Source: Bacteroidales bacterium
Lineage (GTDB): Bacteria > Bacteroidota > Bacteroidia > Bacteroidales > P3
Direction: 5' to 3'
Length of the DNA stretch: 35,568 bases
Assembly: GCA_017555745.1 (NCBI GenBank)
Contig: JAFZFU010000105.1
Coordinates: 1-35,568, forward strand
The translations under genes were made by a program, and so were the position numbers. The notes below the pieces were generated by a model. The model saw nothing but the letters and a program-made list of their open reading frames with translations, was not told the origin of the DNA and made no database searches. The stretch's first letter is position 1. The number at the start of each line of letters is the position of its first letter. This document shows, in pieces, positions 7,040 through 15,345 of this stretch.

Positions 7040-9745
7040 ATGGAAAACGACCTTATTTTAGATTTTGGAGAAGAATATAGTGTTATTTCTGCAACAACGA
7101 ATAGTGGTCGTAGAAAAGGTAAAAAACGTAAACAAACGAGCAAACAAATTGCATCGACAAAACAAGAAATTATCAAAACGGAACAAAAAATGAAAGAAGA
7201 GAAGACACAAACCTCTTATTTGGAGTACGACCCTAAGGAGATAATGGCGAAGAGTACTGCATATTTTGGTGGCGACGAGTTGGCTGCCAATGTATGGATG
7301 AACAAGTATGCATTGCGCGATGGTGATAGAATATTTGAACAAACACCCGAACAAATGCATATTCGTTTGGCATCGGAGTTTGCAAGAATAGAAAGCAATT
7401 ATCCTAACCCCATGAGTAAGGAAGATATTTATGAACTTCTGAAGGATTTTCGTTATATAATTCCACAAGGTAGTCCTATGTCGGGTATTGGTAACGACTT
7501 TCAAATTGTTTCGTTGTCAAATTGTTTTGTTATTGGTAATCCGGGATATTCCGATTCTTATGGTGGTATATTGAAGGTAGACCAAGAACAGGTACAATTG
7601 ATGAAACGTAGAGGTGGTGTTGGACACGACTTGTCGCACATACGTCCCGAAGGTTCTCCGGTTAAAAATAGTGCTCTTACTTCTACAGGTATTGTGCCTT
7701 TCATGGAACGTTATTCCAATACTACAAGAGAAGTGGCTCAAGGCGGACGACGTGGCGCTTTGATGTTGAGTATATCTATTAAGCACCCCGATTCCGAAAA
7801 GTTTATCGATGCCAAGTTGGAACAAGGCAAGATAACAGGTGCCAATATTTCCGTTAAGATAACTGATGAGTTTATGCACGCTGTAGTAGAAAACAAACCT
7901 TTCGTACAGCAATATCCTATTGATTCGGATAATCCTTCGATAGTGAAAGAGATTGATGCTCGCACTTTGTGGAACAAGATTATCGAAAATGCATGGAGTT
8001 CAGCCGAACCGGGTGTGTTGTTCTGGGATACTATAACTCGCGAATCGGTGCCTGATTGCTACGGTGACTATGGTTTTAAAACAGTGTCGACCAATCCTTG
8101 TGGCGAAATTCCTTTGTGTCCTTACGATAGCTGTAGATTGTTGGCTATAAATTTGTATAGCTATGTAAAGAATCCTTTCACTAAAAATGCCGAATTTGAT
8201 TTCGATTTGTTCCGCCAACATGTTACAAAAGGTCAACGTTTGATGGACGACCTTATTGATTTGGAATTGGAAAAAATCGAAAAGATAATCGAAAAGATAG
8301 ATAGCGACCCCGAAGATGAAGAAATAAAAAGAGTAGAAAAAAATCTTTGGTTGAGCATAAAGATGAAATGTTTGGAAGGTCGTAGAACCGGTTTCGGTAT
8401 TACTGCCGAAGGAGATATGTTGGCAGCATTGGGTTTGCGTTATGGTTCCGACGAGGCTATAGATTTCTCGGTTAAGGTACATCAAACATTGGCTACTACT
8501 GCCTATGCTTCTTCCGTAACAATGGCTCAAGAGCGTGGTGCATTCCCAATCTATGACACTGAACGCGAAATGAACAATCCGTTTATAAAACGTTTAGCCG
8601 AAATTGATCCCGTATTGTACGAAAATATGTCGAAATACGGACGTAGAAATGTGGCATTACTTACAATAGCTCCTACAGGAACAGTAAGTATTTGTACTCA
8701 AACAACATCGGGTATAGAGCCGGTATTTATGGTATCTTACAAACGTCGTAAAAAGGTTAACCCCAACGACAAGGACAATTCTTCGAGAAAGATTGTACAA
8801 GATTCGAATGGCGATTACTTCGAAGAGTTTAATGTGTTCCATCCAAAGTTTGTAGAATGGTTAAAGGTATCAAACTATGATGTTGACGAAGTGATGAACA
8901 TGAATGATACCGATTTGCAGGCTATAATAGACAAATCGCCTTATAATAAAGCTACCTCGCAAGATATAGATTGGGTAAGCAAGGTACGTATGCAGGGTGC
9001 AATACAAAAGTGGGTAGACCATTCGATAAGTGTTACCGTAAACATTCCTAAGGAAACTACAAAGGAAATGGTAAGCACAATTTATCAAACAGCGTGGGAA
9101 AGCGGTTGTAAAGGTTGTACCATATATCGCGATGGCTCGAGAGACGGTGTATTGATATCCAATAATAGCGATTCGAAGAAAGCAACAGAAGGATCGTTCC
9201 GCGAAACCACAGCTCCAAAACGTCCAAAACGTTTGGATGCCGAAATAGTAAGATTCCAAAACGACAAAGAAAGTTGGATTGCCGTAGTGGGTATATACCA
9301 AGGACATCCTTACGAAATATTTACAGGTAAAGCCGAAAGTTTTTCATTGCCTTCGTGGGTCGAAAAAGGTTGGGTTATACGTGTAAAAGACGATAATAAA
9401 AAGGCTCGTTACGACTTCCAATTCTTAGATAAAGACGGCTACAGAGTAACTATCGAAGGTTTGTCGCGTTTGTTTAACAAAGAATTCTGGAATTACGCCA
9501 AACTTATTTCGGGTATATTGCGCCACGGTATGCCACTGCCTAATGTGGTAGAATTGGTAAGTAAACTGAATTTTGATGTAGACTCCATTACTACTTGGAA
9601 AAACGGTGTGGCTCGTGCTTTGAAACGTTATATATCCGACGGAACAGAAACCGGTGAGGTTTGCCCCGAATGTGGTGGTAAGATAATATACACCGGAGGT
9701 TGCAAAGAATGTAGCAACAAATGTGGTTGGTCGAAATGTAGTTAA
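7040..9745 (+). CDS. nrdJ: Adenosylcobalamin-dependent (class II) ribonucleoside-diphosphate reductase
   Basis: This 901-residue enzyme reduces ribonucleotides to deoxyribonucleotides using adenosylcobalamin, independently of oxygen. Landmarks are Cys162 in SNCFVIGNPG (redox partner), the thiyl/acid pair Cys354 and Glu356 in NPCGEIPLCPYD, and the substrate-binding TIAPTGTVSICTQTTSG. A TSCPD-like region follows after about residue 750, and a Cys-rich C-terminal tail (CPECGGK...CKECSNKCGWSKC) probably forms a zinc ribbon and shuttles reducing equivalents. The N-terminal 50 residues are Lys/Gln-rich and low complexity. I chose the ATG at 7040 because an upstream in-frame TTG at 7007 adds only 11 unconserved-looking residues. 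With mutA it is the second B12-dependent enzyme within 5 kb, although I see no cobalamin riboswitch upstream. A terminator follows. Confidence 0.93.
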   Translation: MENDLILDFGEEYSVISATTNSGRRKGKKRKQTSKQIASTKQEIIKTEQKMKEEKTQTSYLEYDPKEIMAKSTAYFGGDELAANVWMNKYALRDGDRIFEQTPEQMHIRLASEFARIESNYPNPMSKEDIYELLKDFRYIIPQGSPMSGIGNDFQIVSLSNCFVIGNPGYSDSYGGILKVDQEQVQLMKRRGGVGHDLSHIRPEGSPVKNSALTSTGIVPFMERYSNTTREVAQGGRRGALMLSISIKHPDSEKFIDAKLEQGKITGANISVKITDEFMHAVVENKPFVQQYPIDSDNPSIVKEIDARTLWNKIIENAWSSAEPGVLFWDTITRESVPDCYGDYGFKTVSTNPCGEIPLCPYDSCRLLAINLYSYVKNPFTKNAEFDFDLFRQHVTKGQRLMDDLIDLELEKIEKIIEKIDSDPEDEEIKRVEKNLWLSIKMKCLEGRRTGFGITAEGDMLAALGLRYGSDEAIDFSVKVHQTLATTAYASSVTMAQERGAFPIYDTEREMNNPFIKRLAEIDPVLYENMSKYGRRNVALLTIAPTGTVSICTQTTSGIEPVFMVSYKRRKKVNPNDKDNSSRKIVQDSNGDYFEEFNVFHPKFVEWLKVSNYDVDEVMNMNDTDLQAIIDKSPYNKATSQDIDWVSKVRMQGAIQKWVDHSISVTVNIPKETTKEMVSTIYQTAWESGCKGCTIYRDGSRDGVLISNNSDSKKATEGSFRETTAPKRPKRLDAEIVRFQNDKESWIAVVGIYQGHPYEIFTGKAESFSLPSWVEKGWVIRVKDDNKKARYDFQFLDKDGYRVTIEGLSRLFNKEFWNYAKLISGILRHGMPLPNVVELVSKLNFDVDSITTWKNGVARALKRYISDGTETGEVCPECGGKIIYTGGCKECSNKCGWSKCS

Positions 9746-9763
9746 TACTTGACAGATATCAAA

Positions 9764-9795
9764 AAAACTCTTTATATCGATAAGGAGTTTTTTTT
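9764..9795 (+). terminator. Intrinsic terminator after nrdJ
   Basis: AAAACTCTTTA at 9764-9774 pairs with TAAGGAGTTTT at 9781-9791 (11 pairs, one G-U, 6-nt loop) and runs into eight T residues. It starts 18 nt after the nrdJ stop. Confidence 0.85.
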
Positions 9796-9858
9796 GTTTT
9801 CTTTATGCCGAAAGGCTTATTATTGTTGTTGAATATAGAATAAAACTTATATTGAGAT

Positions 9859-11622
9859 ATGAAAGATTTTTTTAAAATGATGTTGGCTTCGTGCCTGAGC
9901 AATTTGATAATATTGGTTATAGGTATGTTCCTATTCTTTGCTTTTATAGTAGGCTCGGTGGCTTCTCTTATGTCATCGGGCGAAAATACCGATATGATTG
10001 TAAAAGAAAACTCGGTGCTGAAACTTGAATTAAACAAAACTATATACGAACAAACTCCCGGCGAATTGAATTCCTATTTGGAAGGAAACCAGGCATTGGG
10101 TGCCGATGTGTTGTTCAAAGCCATACGTATGGCAAAGGATGACGATAACATAAGCGGCATTTATATCAAAATGTCGCCAATGTATAATGCCGGATGGGCT
10201 TTGACCGAAGAGTTGCGCAATGCCATTGTCGACTTTAAAGAGAGTGGAAAGTTTGTATACTCCTATGCCGATACCTATTCGCAAAAAGGTTATTATCTGG
10301 TTTCTGTGGCCGATAGTATTTTTATCAATCCTTCGGGTGTGTTGGACTTTAAAGGTATAGCTGCCGAAACATTGTTTATAAAAGATCTGTTGGATAAATT
10401 GGATGTAAAGATGAAACTAATCCGTCCGAGAAGCAATGCTTTTAAAAGTGCCGGAGAAATGTATACCATGACTCAAATGAGCCAAGCCAACAAAACTCAG
10501 ATACGTACCTATATCGAAAGTATTTGGAATCATGTGTCGGGGGATATATCGATTGAAAGAAATATACCGGTGGATAGACTCAATGCCATAGCCGACAACC
10601 TCGAAGCATATTTGCCTGCCGATGCTTTGAAGAATGGTTTGGTAGATGCTTTGGTTTTCGAACATGATGTCCTTGTGTCGATGGCTAAACAAATCGGAAC
10701 AAACGACTACGATGATATTGATTTTGTAAAAGCAAAAAGCTATGTGCAGTCGGCTGTTGATAATGTTTCGCGAAACAAAATTGCCGTTATATATGCACAG
10801 GGCGATGTTATGTCGGGCAACGGAACAGGTGTTAATGTATACTCAAGTGTTATCACCAATGCTTTAAACAATGCTGCTGACAACGACAATATAAAGGCTA
10901 TAGTGCTACGTGTTAATAGTCCCGGAGGTGCTGTGGTGGCATCCGAAATAATGACAAATGCCGTAATCCGAGCCAAACAAAAGAAACCCATAGTGGTGTC
11001 GATGAGCGATGTGGCCGCCTCGGCAGGATACGAAATATCGTGCAATGCCAATGTGATAGTGGCTATGCCTACTACTATTACAGGATCCATAGGAGTGTTT
11101 GGATTATATCCCGAAGTGGGTGGAATGCTCAAAAACAAGCTAGGGATAACCACCGATACCGTGCTTACCAACAAAAATGCCGCGGCTCTTTCTGTTATGC
11201 GTCCGCTATCCAACGAAGGACATGAGGTGTTGGTACGTAATGTCGAAGACTTTTATGTTACCTTCTGTCAACGGGTGGCAAAAGGTCGCAACTTGCCTGT
11301 AGAATATGTCGACAGTATAGCAAGGGGTAGAGTATGGACAGGTATCGATGCCAAAAAAATGGGATTGGTAGACGAACTTGGCGGATTGGATATGGCTTTG
11401 GATATAGCTGCCGAACTCGCACAAATAGACAACTATTCGATAGTGGCATATCCAAAAGAAAAAGATTTGGCTACTCAATTGATGGAACTATTGGGAGAAG
11501 AACAAAGCTTGGCCGAGGTGTTATCCAAAAACACAAATACCGAGAAGTATTACAATTTGATGGAACATGTAAAAAATATGGAGCCGCTACAAGCGCGTTT
11601 GCCTTATTTTATCGACTTTTGA
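9859..11622 (+). CDS. sppA: Signal peptide peptidase SppA, 67-kDa type
   Basis: This membrane-bound serine protease degrades leftover signal peptides. At 587 residues it is the long, two-domain form found in E. coli. One transmembrane segment lies at about residues 14-38 with the rest outside the cytoplasm. The Ser/Lys dyad is split between domains as in the E. coli enzyme: Lys196 in NAFKSAGEMY in the N-terminal domain and Ser388 in DVAASAGYEIS in the C-terminal domain, followed by the conserved TTITGSIGVFG. ClpP-like VNSPGGAVVASE precedes the serine. All catalytic elements are present. It is monocistronic as far as can be seen, 113 nt after nrdJ with terminators on both sides. Confidence 0.93.
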   Translation: MKDFFKMMLASCLSNLIILVIGMFLFFAFIVGSVASLMSSGENTDMIVKENSVLKLELNKTIYEQTPGELNSYLEGNQALGADVLFKAIRMAKDDDNISGIYIKMSPMYNAGWALTEELRNAIVDFKESGKFVYSYADTYSQKGYYLVSVADSIFINPSGVLDFKGIAAETLFIKDLLDKLDVKMKLIRPRSNAFKSAGEMYTMTQMSQANKTQIRTYIESIWNHVSGDISIERNIPVDRLNAIADNLEAYLPADALKNGLVDALVFEHDVLVSMAKQIGTNDYDDIDFVKAKSYVQSAVDNVSRNKIAVIYAQGDVMSGNGTGVNVYSSVITNALNNAADNDNIKAIVLRVNSPGGAVVASEIMTNAVIRAKQKKPIVVSMSDVAASAGYEISCNANVIVAMPTTITGSIGVFGLYPEVGGMLKNKLGITTDTVLTNKNAAALSVMRPLSNEGHEVLVRNVEDFYVTFCQRVAKGRNLPVEYVDSIARGRVWTGIDAKKMGLVDELGGLDMALDIAAELAQIDNYSIVAYPKEKDLATQLMELLGEEQSLAEVLSKNTNTEKYYNLMEHVKNMEPLQARLPYFIDF

Positions 11623-11661
11623 TAGGGGAGTAATAGTTAATAAATAATACTTTTTATCCCC

Positions 11662-11707
11662 AAGAGGCAGCGGAACTCCACAACGTTCCGCTGCCTCTTT
11701 TCTTTTT
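11662..11707 (+). terminator. Intrinsic terminator after sppA
   Basis: A perfect 15-bp GC-rich stem (AAGAGGCAGCGGAAC at 11662-11676 with its complement at 11685-11699, 8-nt loop) is followed by TTCTTTTT. It is the strongest terminator in the window. Confidence 0.93.
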
Positions 11708-11746
11708 ACCCTCTTCTTTTATTTAAAACAAGGTAATACAAATTCT

Positions 11747-11957
11747 TTTTCCCCCGCTTAAAAAGTTTTTTTTACCTAATTAAAATTTTTTTTCTCCCAT
11801 ATCAAAAGTTTATTCCATGCTTTGGAATATTCGTTCCAAAGCATGGAATATTCGTTCCAAGGTTTGGAATATTCGTTCCAAGGTTTGGAATATAGAAATG
11901 CAGTAAGGGAAATAACTTTTCTAGCGGGGGAAAATAACTTTTGCAGAGGGAGAAAAT
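11747..11957. repeat. Composite symmetric repeat: inverted 25-nt motifs flanking the palindromic array
   Basis: A motif of the form AAATAACTTTT-n5-GGGRGAAAA occurs twice in direct orientation to the right of the array (about 11909-11934 and 11931-11956, period 22). It occurs twice in reverse orientation to the left (about 11747-11772 and 11789-11815). The outer left and inner right copies share the GCGGGGG core; the other two have GGGAG. The whole is a nested inverted structure about 210 nt long. Confidence 0.75.
11811..11892. repeat. 21-bp tandem array with palindromic unit
   Basis: About three complete units and a partial fourth begin with GGAATATTCGTTCCAA at 11824, 11845, 11866 and 11887 (period 21). 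Each unit is itself an inverted repeat (TTGGAA, 6 nt, TTCCAA). The first unit is extended outward into a perfect 17-bp inverted repeat with a 6-nt loop (arms 11811-11827 and 11834-11850). Units two and three differ from unit one only in the 5-nt linker (AAGGTTT against AAAGCAT). Confidence 0.9.
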
Positions 11958-12126
11958 TTAATCTCTTGTCTATGGTTGTGGAATTGTTAATCTGCTGTAG
12001 AGTGTCGGCTGACTTGCGGAGGTAATAAATCGCTGATATGCTTTAATGTGCGCCGGTTGCCAACTTTGTATTTAAAAACCATGTGGTTTACGTAGCAAAA
12101 TCATGCGCTTTAGCCCTCAAAAGTGC

Positions 12127-12325
12127 CATACTTACGCCCCAAAACTCCCATACTTTTGTCTTCTATTTTGCGGTGCAATAGGTGTATAATCCATACAGCC
12201 GCGTTGCAATCCTATATCTATTTGAAACTTTTTTTTAGAAGTTGCCTTTAGGCAATCTCTAAGTTGTGATATATAAACCCTATGTTTAGCTAGCCTAACT
12301 ATGCGGTTTTTGATGCCTAAGTATG
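12127..12325. repeat. Diverged inverted repeat pair
   Basis: TGCCATACTTA at 12124-12134 recurs inverted at 12318-12328. The similarity continues for about 34 nt (12127-12160 against the complement of 12292-12325), with roughly two thirds of positions matching by eye. Both arms contain a CAAAA core and a second CATA(C/G)TT box. It could be a remnant of a mobile or REP-like element. Confidence 0.45.
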
Positions 12326-12382
12326 GCAGTTATGAACCCTGAGTTATGTGCCTTTTGTTCTGAAAACTGCTTTTTCTTGCTT

Positions 12383-12886
12383 TTATTGGTAGAAATATAA
12401 TTTAATGCAATCTTTTTGTTTGGTAGAATGTTTTATGATGTTAATGTACCCTTTATCATCTAGACTTTCATATATAAAATCGTAACCATCGTCTTGTTCA
12501 TAATTGAAATGTCCTGATGTACTCACTTCGCCTCTTTGGATATCGAACAAAAAGAAATAATTATAACCTACATTGGCATACAATAAACAAATGTAATATG
12601 TATTATTGTTTAATGTGAATTTTATTATCGCTTCTAAAATGTCGTCTATGTTTTCTATTTCTATAGTGTTTGTGTCTGATTTGTATATCAGATTTATGGT
12701 GCGTTGTGTTTCCGAATATGCTTCTGTTACACTTATTGGTATATTGTTTTTTCTGAGTTCGTTGTTTATGGTGTCGATACTTGTGGTGTCGTCGAAATAT
12801 AGTTTTATTTCATCTTTGACAAAATCTTGTGCAAATATCACATTCACACATATTATTGCTGCAAGTGCTAATATTATCCGTTTCAT
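12383..12886 (-). CDS. Secreted protein of unknown function, last member of the BspA-like array
   Basis: This is a 167-residue protein with signal peptide MKRIILALAAIICVNVIFAQ, cleaved probably after AQ. I recognise no domain in the mature part. It is acidic, Asn/Asp/Tyr-rich and has no leucine-rich repeat, lipobox, Cys pair or T9SS tail. Its leader and the following DFVKD are almost identical to those of the 711-residue BspA-like protein at the other end of the array, including about 40 nt of near-identical DNA, although the mature proteins are unrelated. It follows the 317-residue gene by 3 nt, so it is co-transcribed and was probably built or maintained by recombination with its neighbours. 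It is predicted to be exported to the periplasm or beyond. Confidence 0.72.
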   Translation of the reverse strand: MKRIILALAAIICVNVIFAQDFVKDEIKLYFDDTTSIDTINNELRKNNIPISVTEAYSETQRTINLIYKSDTNTIEIENIDDILEAIIKFTLNNNTYYICLLYANVGYNYFFLFDIQRGEVSTSGHFNYEQDDGYDFIYESLDDKGYINIIKHSTKQKDCIKLYFYQ

Positions 12887-12889
12887 ATC

Positions 12890-13843
12890 TTATTCCATTT
12901 CTTTTATTCTACCATTAAAATACTTGTTCCAATCGGAGTTGATATATTTATCTTTGCATCCTTTGGGAACTAACAGTGTAATATCGTTGGGGAGAGGGAA
13001 AACATCTACCTTTAATGTCGGTGGTTCTTTTGCTAAGCAGGTTATTGTAGTTAGATTGGTACAATCTTCAAATGCGTATCTACCTATGTGGGTTACACTA
13101 TTGGGAATAGTAATAGTGGTTAGGCTTCTACATTCATAAAAAACAAAATCTTCGATGGTTTGAATGCCGTTGGGGATATTTATTTCAACCAAATTGCTAC
13201 AATACGAAAATGCACCCATTTCAATATCCTGAACACTATTGGGAATATTTACGTGGGTTAAACTTGTGCATTCGGAAAATGCAGTAGTGCAAATGACGGA
13301 AATACTGCTTGGTATAGTGATGGTAGATAAACTATTACAGCTTTCGAATGTACTTTCTTTGATATGTTTGATACCGTTGGGAATGGTAATAGATGTTAGT
13401 TTCCTACAGTGTATAAATGCATATTCTCCTATGTATTGCACACTATTTGGTATATCTATAGATGTTAAATTTTGGCAGAGTTCAAAAGCATAATCTCCAA
13501 TATATCGTACACTATTAGCTATTGTAATAGATGACAGATTACTGCATTCGATAAAAGCTCCTTCTTTTAAACTGTCGATGCTATTGGGAATATTTACCGA
13601 CAACAATTTGCTACAACCATAAAATGCTTTGTCTCCAATACTTGAAACACTGTATGTCGTTCCGTTATTCATTACAGTGGTAGGTATATTTATTTCGGTG
13701 ATTGACTCCTCTGTATATGTTATTTCTACCTTGTTTTTATCTACTACTTCGTATAATAGTAAATCGTCTATGGTAAACCGTTCTTGCGAGTAAAGACTGC
13801 TCACACATATTACCCCCACAAGTGCTAATATTATCCGTTTCAT
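12890..13843 (-). CDS. BspA-like leucine-rich repeat (LRR_5) secreted protein, 317 aa
   Basis: A signal peptide (MKRIILALVGVICVSSLYSQ) is followed by an N-terminal cap and about nine 23-residue repeats of the BspA/LRR_5 type, such as IGDYAFELCQNLTSIDIPNS. The C-terminal cap is the conserved LLVPKGCKDKYINSDWNKYF-type sequence ending GRIKEME. BspA-like proteins of oral and gut Bacteroidetes bind fibronectin, fibrinogen or other cells, so an adhesive surface role is inferred. There is no lipobox and no T9SS sorting domain, so the route to the surface is unclear. It sits 5 nt downstream of the 497-residue paralogue and 3 nt upstream of the 167-residue gene. Confidence 0.85.
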   Translation of the reverse strand: MKRIILALVGVICVSSLYSQERFTIDDLLLYEVVDKNKVEITYTEESITEINIPTTVMNNGTTYSVSSIGDKAFYGCSKLLSVNIPNSIDSLKEGAFIECSNLSSITIANSVRYIGDYAFELCQNLTSIDIPNSVQYIGEYAFIHCRKLTSITIPNGIKHIKESTFESCNSLSTITIPSSISVICTTAFSECTSLTHVNIPNSVQDIEMGAFSYCSNLVEINIPNGIQTIEDFVFYECRSLTTITIPNSVTHIGRYAFEDCTNLTTITCLAKEPPTLKVDVFPLPNDITLLVPKGCKDKYINSDWNKYFNGRIKEME

Positions 13844-13848
13844 ATCTT

Positions 13849-15342
13849 TTATTCCATTTCTTTTATTCTACCATTAAAATACTTGTTCCAATCGGATTCT
13901 TTGTATTTCTCCAAACTGCCTTTGGGGACTATCAGTGTGACTGTGGGGGGAAATTCATTATCGATAGCTAAATTCGGTGGGGTTGTTGCTAAACATGTAA
14001 TTGTTTCCAACTTGGGACAACCCTCGAATAGGTTTTTACCAATGTATTTCACTCCCTTGCCTATAACGACACTGATTAGGTTGCTGCAATTCTTGAATAC
14101 TTCGTTGTTGATTTTTTCTACTTTATTGGGGATTACTATGGTGGACAAACTTGAACAGTTATAGAATGCCCATTGGTCTATATATTTCACACTGTTGGGA
14201 ATGGTGATAGATGGTAAATTTTTACAATCAGAAAACATTAACCATGTGATGCCTTTAATATTGTTTGGCAGTGTTATTGACGATAGGTTTGTACAACCAT
14301 TAAAAGCTGAAGTTCCTATTGATTTTACACTGTTGGGTATTGTTAAAGATATCAGACTTTTACAATCTGCGAATACACCTTCGCCCATTGATTTTACACT
14401 ATTTGGGATATTGATATGCTTTAGGTTGTTGCATCCGCTAAAACAATGATAATCCATGCTTTTTACACTATTGGGTATGTAGATAGAGTCTAAACTAGGA
14501 CAATTTTCGAATGCCATAGCTTTTATGTGTTTTACACTGTTGGGGATGTGTACATATTTAAGGTTATCGCAGTCTGCTAAAGTAGCAAACTTAATTTTCT
14601 TGATACCGTGGGGGATAATAATGCTGTCGAAATCGTTGCCATAAAAAGATGACATTCCAATATTTTTAATATTGCTTGGGATTGTTACCGATTTTAAACT
14701 ACAATTGCCCAAAGCACCCAATTTGATGTCAGTGATGCTGCTTGGAATATTAATTGATTCCAAACGTTTACACTCGTAAAATACACAATGATTTAGTTTT
14801 TTAATGTTTTGGGGTATTTTTATCGAAGTGAGGTTCTCGCATTTTGAAAATGCAAACATACCTATATGCTCTATATTTTCAGGTATATACACCGAACTTA
14901 AATTGTAACATTTGAAAAATGTAAAAGGTTTTATTTTGGTTAAACCTTCAGGAAGTATTACGCTATCCAGACAGTAACAACAGGTGAATGCCTGTGATTC
15001 AATTTCTTTGACACTTTGGGGGATAACAACAGTGATTAGGTTGTCACAATGATTGAAAGCTGACTTTTTTATAGTCTTTACACCTTCAGGTATGCTTACA
15101 TAAAACAAGCTGTCGCAGTTTTCGAATGCTTTTTTGCCAATGCTTTTTACGGTATATGTATGTCCGTTGTGCTCTACTGTGGCAGGAATGTTTACCTCAG
15201 TGGCGGTATCGTTGCAATCTTTTACTGTTACCTTTTTCAACCACGATACTTTGTAGGTTAAATTGCCTATGGTAAACCGTTTTTGCGAGTAAAGACTGCT
15301 TATACATATTATTGCTGCAAGTGCTAATATTATCCGTTTCAT
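13849..15342 (-). CDS. BspA-like leucine-rich repeat (LRR_5) secreted protein, 497 aa
   Basis: The architecture matches its 317-residue neighbour: the same signal peptide type (MKRIILALAAIICISSLYSQ), a cap containing VKDCNDTATEVNIPATV, then about 17 LRR_5 repeats of 22-23 residues with the core IPNSVKSIGxxAFxxCxxL, and the tail KGSLEKYKESDWNKYFNGRI ending KEME. Two repeats (around residues 215-260) are shortened and lack the usual Cys-x-x-L. The leader shares the SSLYSQ(E/K)RFTI block with the 317-residue protein, while the tail matches the 711-residue protein most closely. A cell-surface or adhesin role is inferred from the family. It is 3 nt downstream of the 711-residue gene, so the array is one transcription unit. 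Confidence 0.87.
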   Translation of the reverse strand: MKRIILALAAIICISSLYSQKRFTIGNLTYKVSWLKKVTVKDCNDTATEVNIPATVEHNGHTYTVKSIGKKAFENCDSLFYVSIPEGVKTIKKSAFNHCDNLITVVIPQSVKEIESQAFTCCYCLDSVILPEGLTKIKPFTFFKCYNLSSVYIPENIEHIGMFAFSKCENLTSIKIPQNIKKLNHCVFYECKRLESINIPSSITDIKLGALGNCSLKSVTIPSNIKNIGMSSFYGNDFDSIIIPHGIKKIKFATLADCDNLKYVHIPNSVKHIKAMAFENCPSLDSIYIPNSVKSMDYHCFSGCNNLKHINIPNSVKSMGEGVFADCKSLISLTIPNSVKSIGTSAFNGCTNLSSITLPNNIKGITWLMFSDCKNLPSITIPNSVKYIDQWAFYNCSSLSTIVIPNKVEKINNEVFKNCSNLISVVIGKGVKYIGKNLFEGCPKLETITCLATTPPNLAIDNEFPPTVTLIVPKGSLEKYKESDWNKYFNGRIKEME

Positions 15343-15345
15343 ATC

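Larger units (their letters stand above)
11623..12382. other. Gene-free, repeat-rich intergenic island
   Basis: These 760 nt lie between the convergent ends of sppA (plus) and the BspA-like operon (minus). They contain the sppA terminator, the composite symmetric repeat at 11747-11957 and the inverted repeat with arms at 12127-12160 and 12292-12325. An imperfect 12-bp palindrome at 12236-12261 is centred on TTGCCTTTAGGCAA. A 67-codon reading frame across the 21-bp array (11822-12025) is only the translated repeat and is not called. I see no RNA gene and no T-tract terminator for the minus-strand operon. Confidence 0.7.

Noticed and set aside
11811..11892. CRISPR-like repeats or a terminator for sppA
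   Set aside because: The units abut without spacers, and the sppA terminator with its T tract is a separate hairpin at 11662-11707.
11822..12025. 67-codon open frame reading MEYSFQS-MEYSFQG-LEYSFQG
   Set aside because: The 7-residue periodicity is the 21-bp palindromic DNA repeat translated in frame. After it the sequence has no protein-like character, and the nested inverted symmetry explains the region better.
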